A stretch of 64,000 nt of DNA. It comes from Homarus americanus (Eukaryota > Arthropoda > Malacostraca > Decapoda > Nephropidae). Positions 32,008 to 44,119 of this stretch are shown here, one piece after another. The notes under the pieces are model-generated. The model was given only the letters and a program-made list of their open reading frames with translations. It searched no databases and was not told the origin of the DNA. Position 1 is the first letter of the stretch, and each line of letters begins with the position of its first letter. Position numbers and translations under genes: made by a program. The stretch lies in the NCBI RefSeq assembly GCF_018991925.1, contig NW_024748870.1, forward strand, positions 5,930,193-5,994,192. The letters are read 5' to 3'.

Positions 32008-33450
32008 TGTCATGGATTTGGGGTGGTTCCGTGGTGGTAGGAGTGGATTATATTATATAAAGATAATAATATGTCGTATTTCTTATTTCTTACCGTAGAG
32101 TCCGATACCTTCACACTGATTACTTACAGGAGATTATGGCGTATCTACGTAGAAGTTCACTCCACCACTCGACATTCCATGATTTATACTTGATAAATGA
32201 TGATTTAATGAATTCATTTAATTTTCAACATCCATCTAAGTTATTGGTTATACTATGTCATAACCAATCAGTCATTACCTTTAGTAATAATAAGATAGGA
32301 TCACAGATACGGGCAGATAATTGCACTTACATTTATTTGTCAAGCTCCCATACAATGATTTACAATTTGCATGGATATATGATTTACTCACGTTCACGCT
32401 GTAATAAAATTAATCTTCTAAAACAGGGACTTTTCAACTTGGGGACACATGTGGTTACTCTACTATGGGTGTGACTTAACAGAGCCTTAATTCTTCAAGT
32501 GATACATTTACTGCCAGCCTGGATTGCTTTTGTTGCAACCAGGCTTCATCACAAGAACTTCTTCCCACGGCCATAACAACAAAAAGGTACTCTTGGGTTA
32601 CCACACATAGTCTCGCGTCACTGACAGTCACTGTGGACGGTTGTCGCGGCAAGTAGAACTGGTAAGCGTGACTTGAATTAACCATTAGGTGCAATAGACC
32701 AGCCTGGATTGCTTTTGTCGCAACCAGGCTTCCACACGTGATATTTCCACGGGGATAACAAACCTAGGTTAACACACTTAGTCTCGTGTCGATCACGGTC
32801 ACGGTAGACGGGTGTCGTGCAGGAGAACTCTGTAAGCGTGAATTAATTAACCATTTACTGTAGGTTTGATAGGCCAGCCTGGATTGCTCTTGTCGCAACC
32901 AGGCATCCACACGTGATATTTCCACGGGGATAACAAACCTAGGTTAACACGCTTAGTCTCGTGTCGACGACGGTTCACAGGACGGAGTGCGGTGGAGGAC
33001 TCTGTGTGGTGTGGTGTCCCGCCCCCCCTTCAGGAGGGAGAGGATGGAGACGACGTCCTAACTAACCCATGGCTCAGGGGATACTGTTTAAAATGAGGTT
33101 TTTGGGTGTGAAGCGATGAACAGTACAACACTGTTTCACTGCTCACCCCCCTAAAGGCTGGCTGACATACACTAATGAAAAATACATGTCCCAGTTATGC
33201 CTCGCCGGGCGTCTTATCTCTGGTAAAACAAACTTTGGAGTTGGTTGCGTGGGTAAGCCTAACGCAACCCATGACACTGGTGTGAAGCGATGAACAGTAC
33301 AACACTGTTTCACTGCCCACCCCCCTAAAGGCTGGCTAACATACACAAATGGAAAATACATGTCCCAGTTATGCCTCGCCGGGCGTCTTATCTCTGGTAA
33401 AACAAACTTTGGAGTTGGTTGCGTGGGTAAGCCTAACGCAACCCATGACA
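32008..33450. mobile_element. LTR-like insertion (family B) nested in a LINE, 5-bp TSD
   Basis: The termini are TGTCATGG and CCATGACA, a perfect 8-bp inverted repeat with TG..CA ends. CTGTT occurs on both sides (32003-32007 and 33451-33455), and removing the segment with one CTGTT makes the LINE sequence continuous relative to copy 2. This is the signature of an LTR retroelement, probably a solo LTR. No RT or integrase frame is inside. A TATA-like TATATAAAG lies near 32053-32061 on plus. It contains two tandem repeat blocks (32514-33000 and 33106-33453). A 112-codon frame at 32136-32474 has no recognisable domain. Confidence 0.8.
32514..33000. repeat. ~175-185-bp tandem repeat, 2.7 copies, inside LTR B
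   Basis: Units begin CAGCCTGGATTGCTTTTGT at about 32516, 32701 and 32876 and share CGCAACCAGGCTTCCACACG and CTAGGTTAACAC. Periods are 185 and 175 bases. Confidence 0.88.
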
Positions 33451-33453
33451 CTG
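33106..33453. repeat. 174-bp tandem duplication across the right LTR B edge
   Basis: Units 33106-33279 and 33280-33453 are almost identical (GTGTGAAGCGATGAACAGTA to ACGCAACCCATGACACTG). Each copy includes the LTR terminus CCATGACA plus CTG of the flanking target duplication. Confidence 0.88.
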
Positions 33454-33718
33454 TTCTTATATCTATCGGTGCGGGCTCTTTTGGGCTGAATTTTGTTGTA
33501 GTGGCGGACTGCACGAGTTGGGTGGGGAGCTGCAGGTGGCACGAGGTGGCGATGACGAGGGTGGTGCAGTAGACCACTGCCAAACCTTTCCAGTGCTTGG
33601 TGGTGGAGGTCACTGAGGGATGGCATTTCCAGGGTGGAGAGAGCGTTGGTGTAGCCGGAGTATTCTGCACCGAGCATGATTCTGCAGGGCATTTTCTGTA
33701 CCTTCTCTATCTGACATT
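33451..33718 (-). pseudogene. LINE family L-ATT, copy 3: C-terminal coding remnant
   Basis: The minus-strand frame reads NALSTLEMPSLSDLHHQALE, then GLLHHPRHRH, AVRHYNKIQPKRARTDRYKN, and is cut by the LTR after KNS. It matches the end of copies 1 (12640-12905) and 2 (35784-36017). Both coding frame and RT core are absent upstream, where similarity stops about 45 bases from a (GT)n tract (33763-33782). Confidence 0.83.
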
Positions 33719-33831
33719 ATTGGGTAGAAAGGGAGAAAAAGAACCCACCATCTAGAATCTATTGTGTGTGTGTGTGTGTGTGTAACGTCCTGGAATAAGG
33801 TCATGGTCAGGGTGTCACAGGTCAGAGGTCA

Positions 33832-33862
33832 AGTCAGGTCAGGTCAGGTCAGGTCAGGTCAA
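33832..33862. repeat. (AGGTC)n microsatellite
   Basis: Six pentamer repeats. Confidence 0.92.
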
Positions 33863-34567
33863 GCAGTGAATTAAATGAACCAATTAACGTAAAAAATAAA
33901 CAAACGAGAAGAATGAAATGGATAAGAGGGGAGGATGCGAGGTAGATGAGAGGGATGGACAAGAGGAAAGGATGAGAGGGAGGGATTAAGAGGGAGAGAA
34001 AGGGTGAGTGGGAGGGGTTAAGGGGGAGAGAAAAAGTGAGAGAGAGTTGGAGGCTTCAAGAGGGAGAGGAAGAGTGAGAAGGAGTAAGAGGGAGGGATAC
34101 ACATCACACACGTGGGGAAGGTTGTTAGTCAACTGAGAGGGTGCTGACCGATGGCTCCTGGGGGGCTTGTTACGTGCTGCAGGAAGAGGAAGAAGAGGAG
34201 GTAGAGGAAGAGGAGGAGAAGGAAAGGAGATAAGAAAAGCGAAAGCTCGAGAGGGAAAGACAGACTTGCATACGCGAGAGAGACTGAAATATCTCTACAA
34301 GTGCCCCTCCAGTAATCTAATAACGCATCATAACATTAAGGATCGTGGCACTCAAAGGACCATCAAGCTTATTGTGCAAGACGAGTTTGGCCCCCGAGTC
34401 GCTGCTGGAATGAGGAAGACCCGCTGTAAGGGTCGAGTAGCAGGTCCTTGTTGTATATTATGGAGAGTATAGGAGTGGTTATATTTCTTTCTTTTTTATG
34501 TGTGTTGCTTGGAAAAAACTTTATTTTTACAGGAGACTAAAGTAAAGGGCATAACACCACTGATAAG
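33863..34567. other. No recognisable gene
   Basis: Purine-rich GAGA/GGGA stretches at 33920-34100 and GGAAGA triplets at 34180-34235. Confidence 0.4.
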
Positions 34568-34615
34568 GTTAGATTAGGTTAGGTTAGATTAGGTTAGGTT
34601 AGGTTAGGTTTAAGT
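34568..34615. repeat. Short TTAGG array
   Basis: About nine GGTTA pentamers with two changes. Confidence 0.88.
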
Positions 34616-35783
34616 TGCGGGTCGAGGGATATCAGCGAACCCTGGGGGAGGAAACGGGAAGGAAAATGAACAAATCTGTCTTTGGATATACAAAATTTGT
34701 AAGTAAAAGTCTTGGGAAGTGGAAGACAAGTCAAGAAATTGTAGCGGGAGATCCGGGAGGTGTGGTTAAATAAGGCTGGTCTCGTTGTTTAGACCAAAAG
34801 CAGGGGAGCCGGGAGGTGAGGGAGAGTCGATATACACCTCTGATTGATATACCAACTGGGAGTGATATTTTGTCTCTCTGTAACCTTTAATTTTTCTATT
34901 TTTTATCTCTTTACTCTTTGTTTCTGCCTGTCTCTCTCTTTCTCTCACACACACACTCTCACTCTCCCACACTCTCACTCACTCTCTTTCTCAGTTGACT
35001 CTGAGCGTCAACTAATGAAAGGAACTTGGAGTATAAGGTGTTGGACGGTCACTTAGCGGCCAGACACGGACGTTTATTTGACCGGCCGCCCGATCTGACC
35101 ACACACACACACACACACACACGTAATTGGTGGCTATATTTCTAGCCTGTTGGGTACAGGGAGGCCGCCATACCCCCTCACCACCCCTCTCCCCCTTGAC
35201 CGCCTCTCCGCTCTGATAAAGTCATAGAGGTCGACCAAGGTTAACTGTAGAGGTCACGCGACACTACCCTTAACATGGAGGTTATGAGAGGTAAGGGGAG
35301 GGGGCAGGGAACGACAGAGAGACCCCTTCCCCCACTCCGCTCTCCCCCTCTTCTTCTTACTCCCCTCCCCTTCCTCTTACTCCTCTCCCCTTCCCCTTTC
35401 TTTTGCCATTCCTCCATTCCTCATTGTTCATCTTTTCCTCTCATTGCCCTCTCCCTCTTCCTTTCAACTCATCACTCTTTCTCTATTCTCTGTTCCGTTT
35501 TTCTATTTCTTCATTTCCACTCCCTACTCCTTCTCCTCTTCTGTTTTCACCCTTCCTTCTTTATCCGCCCATCGTTTCCATCCACCCACAAGGACCCGAG
35601 CGCTAGTGGGGAGAGAAGATGGAGGGAGAACTGTGATATGAGGGAAAGGAAGGAGGGAGGAAGAAAGGGACGTAGAGAGGGAGGGAGGGACAAACAAGAC
35701 AACTAAGTAAAGTCCACTAATGACTACTCAGGCTCGGGTAACAACAACGACCTCCACACACACACACACACACACACACACAA
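34616..35783. other. No recognisable gene
   Basis: It holds (CA)n at 35100-35122 and 35756-35782, a pyrimidine-rich tract at 35330-35560 and a GGGA-rich stretch at 35640-35690. The frames in it are pyrimidine-tract artefacts. Confidence 0.4.
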
Positions 35784-36147
35784 CGCTCTCTCCACCCTGG
35801 AAATGCCATCCCTCAGTGACTTCCACCACCAAGGACTAGCAAGGTTTGGCAGTGGACTACTGCACCATCCACGTCATCGCCACCTCCTGCCACCGGCAGT
35901 CCCCCGCCCACCTCGGGCAGTCCGCCACTACAACAAAATTCAGCCCATAAGAGCCCGCACTGATAGATATAAGAATAGCACCATCCCATCTATTGCTAAA
36001 ATAATAAACAACTCCTGATTTATGTACTGTACAGCCCTGTAAATGTATCGAACGCATATCATTATGTCTAAATCACATGTTAGTTTGTATATTTTCAGCC
36101 ACCGGCTGCAACTCTATTAATAAATCGTTTATTATTATTATTATTAT
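35784..36147 (+). pseudogene. LINE family L-ATT, copy 2: 3' end
   Basis: It starts directly after a (CA)n tract. The plus-strand frame from NALSTLEMPSLSDFHHQGLA to IAKIINNS (stop near 36018) equals the C-terminus of copies 1 and 3. A 3' untranslated part follows, ending AATAAATCG and (TTA)n at 36120-36147. It is severely 5'-truncated; no RT core remains. Confidence 0.85.
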
Positions 36148-36582
36148 TACACACTTTCAAACATAACATAGCGTCTCATTTGGAGTCTAAAAAAAAATGT
36201 CCCCTTGAACCTCTAAACATTGCTGTCATGCATTACTCAGGATGAAACAGACTCTCCCCACCACGAACACTCTGGGTGGCCGGACCTGTGACACACCATA
36301 ACCCACTTAAGTAATTTTAATCTCAAATTTCATACTCATTTAATATTCCCATAAGCCTACCAAAACCAACCTTGACTTTTACGCCTCATTTCGTTCGTGT
36401 TGGTAAATATTATGAGCTACAAAAGTTACTGGGGATTTTTTGGGGGGAGGAAAGGTAAATTTAATTGGCAATTTTCACGGTAATGCAGAGACCAGGTAAC
36501 ACAAGGTTTCAGTAGTGACGTTTAATTAACCTGAATTCTTTGAATTGACATTTAGGAAGGATTAGTTAAATATGTCATTAGA
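36148..36582. other. No recognisable gene
   Basis: Unclassified AT-rich sequence. Confidence 0.4.
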
Positions 36583-36780
36583 GGTATAAACTCCGGTACA
36601 GCTTACAGGTATACATTCAGGTACAGCTTACAGGTATAAAATCAGGTACAGATTACACGTATAAAATTAGCTACAGCTTGCAGGTACAGACACGGATACA
36701 GCTTTCATGTATAAACTCAAATACAGCTTACAGGTACAAACATAGGCACAGCTTACAGGTAGAGACTTAGGTAGAGAGCT
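36583..36780. repeat. ~25-bp minisatellite
   Basis: About eight units of CAGGTATAAACTCAGGTACA plus GCTTA. Confidence 0.88.
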
Positions 36781-37943
36781 TTATTAGCACCGTATATTTG
36801 CATAAGATTCATTACATGTTGAACAGTATTAAGGTTTAGAAAATATATCAGCTATCATGAAGTTCAGCTACAAGTTCAGGTATAAGACACAGGTAGAGTA
36901 ATCACCAGGTAGTGACAGGTGTTATAAGGAGAGTTAGTGTACCTTAAATCAGCTTCAATTATTCATTAATCTGGTAAATTATGGAATCACACGAGCATTA
37001 GCCTCCACAGTTCACATGGGGGACCATGGTGCCAGAAGTCTCCAGGTTCCAGTAGGCATGACTCGACGAGTGAGTGTCACGTCTTTCTTTCAGAATACAC
37101 TGGCTGTTGGAAGGAGGAAGGAGGAGGACAGAGGACAGAAGAGAGAGGAAGGAGGAGGAGGGGGGAAGAAGGGGAGTCACCGACGTTGGCCTGGTTCACA
37201 CGTAACTACCTCACTCAAGATCTGGCACGACTATAGGAATCTTAAGAGTTAGTACCACAAAAGTCTCTTTTAACTGGGGACAATAACTAAATAACTAACA
37301 TACACTGATAGTAGATGCTTAGAGACTCGTATGTGATATTTCCCCATAAATAAAAGTTATAAGAACGTTTCCCTCTTACTAGTTCACTTAAGACACGACA
37401 CGACGATAGAGTCTCAGAAGGCACTACGATAAAAGATATCCTAACTACAAAATAATGACTTATCTAATCAGGTCATCCTCAAAGTATTTTTCGTTGATAT
37501 TTCGCCTTTTTGAGTATATATAATCATATATTTACTTATTAGTATTATTTGCGCGACGGGACATCGATAGAGTCTCAAAGGGCGATATATTTGAGTTCGT
37601 TCTCAGATTGAAGTAACATACGACATACAGACGGATCCAGAAAGGTCTACGCGTTATAATTTACTCTTAACTAATATAAACACGTATCTTTTTGGATCAG
37701 TTACATATGGCGGTAAGAATGACGTCGATGTTGCACTGAGAATCTACCTTAATTATGTGAGTTTTTCAAGACCAGGTACAGCAAAATAAACAAACTTACG
37801 GGTATTTGGGAATCCGGAGTTTATGTTCATGGTTGGGCGGGAGAGAGGGGGGGGGGAGGTGTTAGTCACTTGTTGTCAGGTGTTTACGTTTCATTGTCTT
37901 TCGAGGGAGAGTAATATGTTATTGCACGTGTTAGATGGTTAGG

Positions 37944-37948
<5 letters not shown>
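36781..37948. other. No recognisable gene
   Basis: Purine-rich GGAGGAAGG tract at 37110-37170; otherwise AT-rich and unclassified. Confidence 0.4.

Positions 37949-37990
<42 letters not shown>
37949..37990. repeat. (CT)n microsatellite
   Basis: About 21 CT repeats. Confidence 0.93.
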
Positions 37991-37995
<5 letters not shown>

Positions 37996-38968
37996 TGTCG
38001 GGCAGCAGGGTGACAGACCTTCACACATTACATTCAATCCATCATTGAAACATCTCACAGTCACCGCTTTATATCTTAAGCACCTTCGGTTGGTTAGGTA
38101 CACAGCCAATAGCAGCCGCCCTTCATCAGCTGATTTACCCCCCAAAAAACAATAACAAACGTCAGCTTATGTGGAACAATAATAAAAGTGCTCAGACAGG
38201 TGGTGATGTGTGTGTGTGTATTATTTGGTTGTATAATAAACACTGTTGTATAGAGTCACTCCCGTGTATATAAACTTATGCAAATGTATTGTTGATATAC
38301 TGGTAGGTGTGTCAATACTCATACAATCATACACTATTGCGCACACACACACACACACACACACAGTCAACAGAGTTATCTCACCATATAACCTAAGGTA
38401 TAATTTTCTTATCATCCACAACAACGTGAAAGCAGTCATTGCCAGGCGTCTGTTTGTCTGTGTCACTCTAGGACAGGTTAAGGATCAACAGAGTGTTCCA
38501 TAACAGCCAGGAAGCTCATATTTGTATTTAAATTTGCACTTGATTTTATATTAGTATTTGACAAGACCATTCACCTTCAGGAGAGTCTAGAACGGATTCG
38601 AATATAAGGGTCACTAACCTCACTCTACATGACAAGGGCTCGAATCCAACATGGAGAGAGCGGTATCAGTGACCTAGAGACGATCTTGTTTGTTTATCTT
38701 TTATTCAATTTGTTTATCCTCTACGCTGGTGTTGTTAAGTGGTGTTACAAACATCATATAGTGGTCTCTGTGTGCCTGGGGAAGAGACGTTGTGGTGGGG
38801 GTTAATATTACTGAAAAAAATACTCGGTAAATCTTTGTTTGTGTGTGTGTGTGTGTGTGTGATACCAAGTTTGAACTCCTAAATTTATACATGAATGACA
38901 AAAAAGAACATATTTCTTCCCAACACATTTGAGTTTTTGTACCAGAAACACATTTTAAGCGTCTTCTT

Positions 38969-39003
<35 letters not shown>

Positions 39004-39564
39004 TCCATATGTCTGTTACATCATCTTGCTTAAACTACCTGTCTACATTACATCACGTACCTATTCACCTGGACGTGAGATCAAAGTTGAAACACTTGTT
39101 ATTTGACGGAAACTAATGCGACTGTCATCTTATGAGTCTTTATATTTCAGAGTTTAATTCCGGGTTACTGCGATTCTCTCCAAAGGAACTCTACCCTTCT
39201 CTATCTCTCCCTTTCTATCTCCTTTTCCTATCTCCCTCTCCTTCTCTTTCTATCTATCTCCATTTTTATCTCCCTTTCTACCTATCTCCCTTTCTATCTG
39301 TCTTTCCCTCTTCTATCTACTTCTACTCCTCTCTCACTTACTTACTTACAAGGGGTGGGTTAAGGGGAGGGGGGGGGGTGCTGAGTAAAATGAATGGGAG
39401 AAGAATGATGCTGAGGAGAATTGGGGAGAAGGAGGAGGGGATGGGGACTTGAGAGGAGAGGAGAGAGAAGAAGAAATGTAGAAAGATAAATGGAAGGATT
39501 TAAAGGACTGACTGAAAATATTTTGTCAGTGTCAGCGTCCTGGACCTGATAATGACCTTTCACT
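37991..39564. other. No recognisable gene
   Basis: Contains (CA)n at 38343-38365 and 38973-39001, (GT)n at 38838-38861 and a CT-rich tract at 39195-39335. No coding signal. Confidence 0.4.
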
Positions 39565-39569
39565 TCGGG

Positions 39570-39614
39570 GAAGAAGAAGAAGAAGAAAAAGAAGAAGAAG
39601 AAGAAGAAGAAGAA
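39570..39614. repeat. (GAA)n microsatellite
   Basis: About 15 triplets. Confidence 0.93.
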
Positions 39615-40162
39615 GGCCTTTACCTTCCATGTTCACTGTCCTATCATAGTGAGTACATCCCCAGCCTCACTCACCCAGCAAGTCACAGGTCACAGGTCAC
39701 ATATACGTAACCTAAGTTGTGTTTATGTTATAATGTATCCCTGCGCTCCAACAACTCAGGTCCTTCAGTGTGTGTATTCCTTGTTACTATTATACACTCG
39801 TGTCGTCAACAAATAAAAAGTAGAGATAAGTTTCTTAGAATCTGGTGCTCGTTGTGGTGTTGATGGGGGTGGTGGTGGTTGTAGAAGTGGTGGTGTGGTG
39901 ATGATGGTGGTATGACGATGGTGGTTGTGGTGGGGGTGAGGTGTTAGCCTACAGTAAGTGACCCGGGAAGCGAATACTGCAAGCTTCAAAAGATCGTGTA
40001 CACAAGACAGCTCCTTAGACACTGACACGGAAATTGACGCAAACCAATCAGGCCGAAACGATCCATTCCACCTGGGCGTTACGTTCTAGGAAAGACGTCA
40101 TCGCTCGGTAAAAGCGACAGAAAATGGGAGAATTGACGCAGAAACGGCAAGTGTGAAGCCGC
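39615..40162. other. No recognisable gene
   Basis: GGT/GGTGGT-rich at 39850-39935; otherwise unclassified. Confidence 0.4.
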
Positions 40163-40270
40163 CTTAAGAACGCAAGCATGAACACCGCATGTTTCCCTGT
40201 TGGGCGCTGTCATCCTTTGGCAAAGCACTTCGCCTGACACAGGATGCAGGGGATGCACAATAAACTAGCC
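40163..40270 (+). mobile_element. SINE family A tail fragment
   Basis: AAGAACGCAAGCATGAACAC ... CATGTTTCCCTGTTGGGCGC ... CACAGGATGCAGGGGATGCA matches the 3' domain of the SINE at 54755-55147. The tRNA head is absent, so this is either a truncated SINE or the 3' end of the partner LINE. Confidence 0.65.
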
Positions 40271-40327
40271 CTCCTCGCCTTAATGGAAGCAAATCTGAAT
40301 CTGATATTCTGATATTGCCGTTTATCT

Positions 40328-40330
<3 letters not shown>

Positions 40331-40370
<40 letters not shown>

Positions 40371-40559
40371 GTTATTTCACCCCCGTTTTCTCCGCCACAG
40401 ATGTTTAATAAGAGAGACTAACCCATTTCTCCCACCATGTTACCACTATCTCTCTCGCCTCGCCTCGGTGCCTCATTTCTCTTCCTTTGTGGCCTCTTGC
40501 GGGTGGCGTTGGTGCTGACAGGAAAGGGGGATAAATAACAAATAAACAGAGAGAGAGGA

Positions 40560-40619
<60 letters not shown>
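40331..40619. repeat. (GA)n and (CA)n microsatellites
   Basis: GA at 40331-40368 and CA at 40566-40619. Confidence 0.93.
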
Positions 40620-40621
<2 letters not shown>

Positions 40622-40989
40622 TATAGACGTGTTACATAATTATATAGGGTACAATAGGACACGGCGTTTAATCTCATTTACATATCGTCTCATTTCACTA
40701 CTCACAGTTAAGTCTGCCCTAAGCCATGATATAACTGAAACCAAAGCCGTAACAAAGCCACGTCCTAACTGCAGGCTTCCACCACTACCACTGATTGCCT
40801 AGGTGTGTCCTACGCCAGGTAACACCCGCCTACCTGGGTCGACACTTTGTTATCCTGCTGCTGAGACCTGTTCGATCATGGTGTGTTAGGACAGAGAGAG
40901 AGAGAGAGATGATCAATCGTCCCCAAACTTCATCATCTAACGATCACATTAAAAGAAATCGTAAAAACCAATACTAACTGAATAAAATA

Positions 40990-41280
40990 TTACAGGTGTG
41001 AGTTACAGTTGTGAGTTACAGATATGGGCTACAGGAATGGGCTTACATGCGTGGGTTTACAGTCGTGTATTACAGTTACAGTTACAGGTGTGTAATAAAG
41101 GCTTGGGCTACAGGTGTGGGTTGCAGGGGATGGTTAAAGTTGTTTCAGGTTTAGACTACACGTGTTGGTTACAAGTGTGGGTTCAGGGGATGGCTACAGG
41201 TGTGGGCAGCAAGTCTGGTTACAGCTGTATGTTATAAGCGTGGGTTACATGTATGGGTTACACGCAATGGTTAAATACGT
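40990..41280. repeat. Degenerate GTGGGTTACAGGT repeat (~12 bp)
   Basis: Repeated GTGTGGGTTACAG/GTGTGAGTTACAG words in about 290 bases. Confidence 0.75.
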
Positions 41281-41809
41281 GGGTTTCAGGTTCCTGTTTT
41301 TTTTATGATCCTTTTCTTGCCGTCTGTTGTGTTGTGTTGTATTCTGGATCTAGTATTACAGGGTGCCTAAAGATTATAACCTTTGTAAGTAGTATGTCGC
41401 TCTCCTCTGGCAAAACCATCAGTAATCCCTTGTACCCAACAGTTGTCAACATTTCCACAGCCTTCATGGTCCCCACTGTAAGATAAGGCTTCGCTATGAG
41501 TGGGGTTCCTGGCTTTTAGTGGGGCGCATATTGTTAGTCTACTACTCTACTTTGCATGGTCTAACTTTGTTTGTGTGGACGAGAAACTTCAGTAGGTGTG
41601 AGGACAAGAGAGTCGTCTACAGCATCGACTCAGGTGGGCTTAAGGTGTACTAGTCTGGCCGCCAAGATAAGGTAAATGTTAAGTTTTATTCTTCTAATTA
41701 ATTCTTTGGCGGTGATGGTTGTTATGGCGTGTTGACCCAAGATGGTATCCAGCGAGCCATTGTCTCCTGTGTGTTGCTGTTATCGCCATCATTGTTACCA
41801 TCATCGTCA
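41281..41809. other. No recognisable gene
   Basis: Unclassified. Confidence 0.4.
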
Positions 41810-42290
41810 CCACCATCTCATCACTACAACACCATCATTACCATTGCAACACCACCACCACCACTACAACACCACCACCACTACAACACCACCACCACCA
41901 CTACGACACCACCACCACCACTACAACACCACTACACTACAACACACCACCACACCAACACCACCACCACCACTACAACAACACCACCACCACCACTCAC
42001 AATACACCACCACCACCACAACACCATCACCACCACACAACACCACCACCACCACCACACCACCACCACCACCAACAACACCACCACCTACACTACAACA
42101 CACCCACCACCACCACTACAACACCACCACCACCACTACAACACCACCACCACTACTCACCACTTCAACACCACTACAACACCACCACCACCACCACCAC
42201 TACAACACCACCACCACCACTACAACACCACCACCACCGCCACTACACCATCACCACCGCCACTACACCACCCCTACTACACAACATTAA
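41810..42290. repeat. CAC/ACA triplet array
   Basis: About 480 bases of (CACCAC)(TACAACAC) repeats. All three plus frames stay open and encode only Thr/His/Pro runs. Confidence 0.95.
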
Positions 42291-42637
42291 CACCTCCTTC
42301 ATCTACTCGTCCTCATTAGAAATTCCTCTCAATAACTGCCTTGAACCAGAGCTTAAAACTCCCTGATTAAATGCATGATATTAATACTGATGCACCAACA
42401 CCTTGAAGGGTAGGGGGTAGGAGTAGGTGGGAAAGGACGGGGTGAGGGTAGGGGTAAGGGAGATTAGGTGGTTCTTCGTGGGATTAGTGCCTACGTGAGT
42501 ATGTGTATAGTTGTATGATTAGTGTGTATGAATATAGTACATGTAAGAGTATTTTTTATCTAATAATGTTTGTATATGTAATGTATATAATTACTGTATG
42601 TATGTGGCGACGTGTGCTGTAATGGTCAGCCTTGCAA
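42291..42637. other. No recognisable gene
   Basis: Contains GGGTAGGGGTAGG-type sequence at 42405-42465. Confidence 0.4.
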
Positions 42638-42775
42638 GTGTTTCTTTACCACATTTGTCTGATTTGCCTGTCCAGCCAGCAGTAATTGGGGACCAGGATG
42701 TTAATCGATTTACGGATCGTGTTCTGGGGTAATGGTTAGTCCGTACAGTTGGAGAGTTGTGTAAAGTTCCCTGTT
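42638..42775 (+). mobile_element. SINE family B, copy 2 (body only)
   Basis: TTTCTTTACCACATTTG, CAGTAATTGGGGACCAGGAT, GTTAATCGATTTACGGATCG and TTCTGGGGTAATGGTTAG match the body of the copy at 14256-14577 in the same order and spacing. The tRNA head is not recognisable. Confidence 0.72.
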
Positions 42776-43690
42776 TAGACTCGAACCTTGAAGTTTCGCT
42801 GTCACTTTAAGCAAATTCCTCGTTTGGGTTTGTGGGTTGTAACACGACTTTTTTCTTTGACTGTACAAGAGATACAGATTCTGTTCCAGCCCGCCCCAAG
42901 TTCAGCCACGCCCCCCACTATCCACCCAGGTTAACGGGACCACCTATCTAACTTTAACCACTTTCAGTATATAATAGGTACGGATAGGGAGATGCATCGA
43001 TGTATGTACTGTATTATGTTGTACTTATGCGTATGAATTTATACAGGTGTAAATTTCTCAATGTTTATATTATATACAAGTATGTATGTGTGTAAATATA
43101 TCTCACCTCTCTCGCCAACATCTCTATTTCATCACTAGTAACTACAAAAACTACGAAGGAATAATGACCACGGTACAACACTCCCTGATCCCCGGCAAGT
43201 ATAAAGACTCTAATTTAACACTGGACCCAAATAAATAAATAACAACAATACACAGGCGTACCAACACAACCCATATTTAGTGTTTCATATTACATTTATT
43301 TTTCCTTTCATCTTAAAGCTTCTTGATGCCTTGTGTGAATTGAGTTTACAAGGTTATCATTATTAATGTTGTGGTAATGTGTGGGGAGGTAGAGTTTACA
43401 AATTGTGCAGATTATAACACTGAGGTCCAGGCAAGAGCGGGAGAGACGTGGTTGACAGAGTGGCCACGTCGATACTACACTGCTGCCATAGAACATTGCT
43501 AAGGATACTTCAATCTCGTGAGGCAGCTGAACCACTCCTAGGGTTCTTGACAGACAGAAGAGGAGGAAGGAGGGTAGGAGGGTAGGAGGAAAGGAGAGCA
43601 GTCAATATCCGTGACGGTGTTATGTTCGAGGCAATGTTACGTTGGCTTCTCTTAAGTGCTCTTAACATGTAATGGATTCTTGAGATCGGG
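42776..43690. other. No recognisable gene
   Basis: Unclassified. Confidence 0.4.
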
Positions 43691-43692
43691 CG

Positions 43693-43697
<5 letters not shown>

Positions 43698-43735
<38 letters not shown>

Positions 43736-43805
43736 CGTGAAAAAGTTCCCCTAATTGTTAACCTGAAATGCACGAGGGAGAGGTGATGTGCTAGAAGTGT
43801 GTTAT

Positions 43806-43850
<45 letters not shown>
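43698..43850. repeat. (CT)n and (CA)n microsatellites
   Basis: CT at 43698-43732 and CA at 43811-43848. Confidence 0.93.
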
Positions 43851-43854
<4 letters not shown>

Positions 43855-43890
43855 AAACCCCTGAACAAAAAAAAGATAACACTGGAATAC

Positions 43891-44022
43891 AATTCTTTTT
43901 TATGCTATTGTCACCTCACTCAAGTGACTGACAGTGAGGATCTCATAACTCATAACAATTCTTTTTTATGCTATTGTCACCTCACTCAAGTGACTGACAG
44001 TGAGGATCTCATAACTCATAAC
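43891..44022. repeat. 66-bp perfect tandem duplication
   Basis: AATTCTTTTTTATGCTATTG ... GATCTCATAACTCATAAC occurs twice in direct tandem. Each unit contains CTCACT and AGTGAG in inverted orientation. Confidence 0.9.
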
Positions 44023-44119
44023 ACTAAGTAACTCACAACAATAAGTATCTCATAACTCACCATAAATGTCGAGAAGAAAATAATAAGATAGAGACTATTT
44101 TTCCGCATAAATCATTTAT

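Noticed and set aside
32136..32474. 112-codon frame in LTR B as a gene
   Set aside because: No start context, no domain, AT-rich composition, and it lies inside an LTR-like element.
41355..41385. Single mariner-like end (TACAGGGTGCCTAAAGATTA)
   Set aside because: It resembles the end of the 28759 MITE, but I could not find the matching inverted end nearby.
41719..42366. Three overlapping His/Thr-rich frames
   Set aside because: All three frames are open over a CAC/ACA array, which is typical of triplet repeats and not of a gene.
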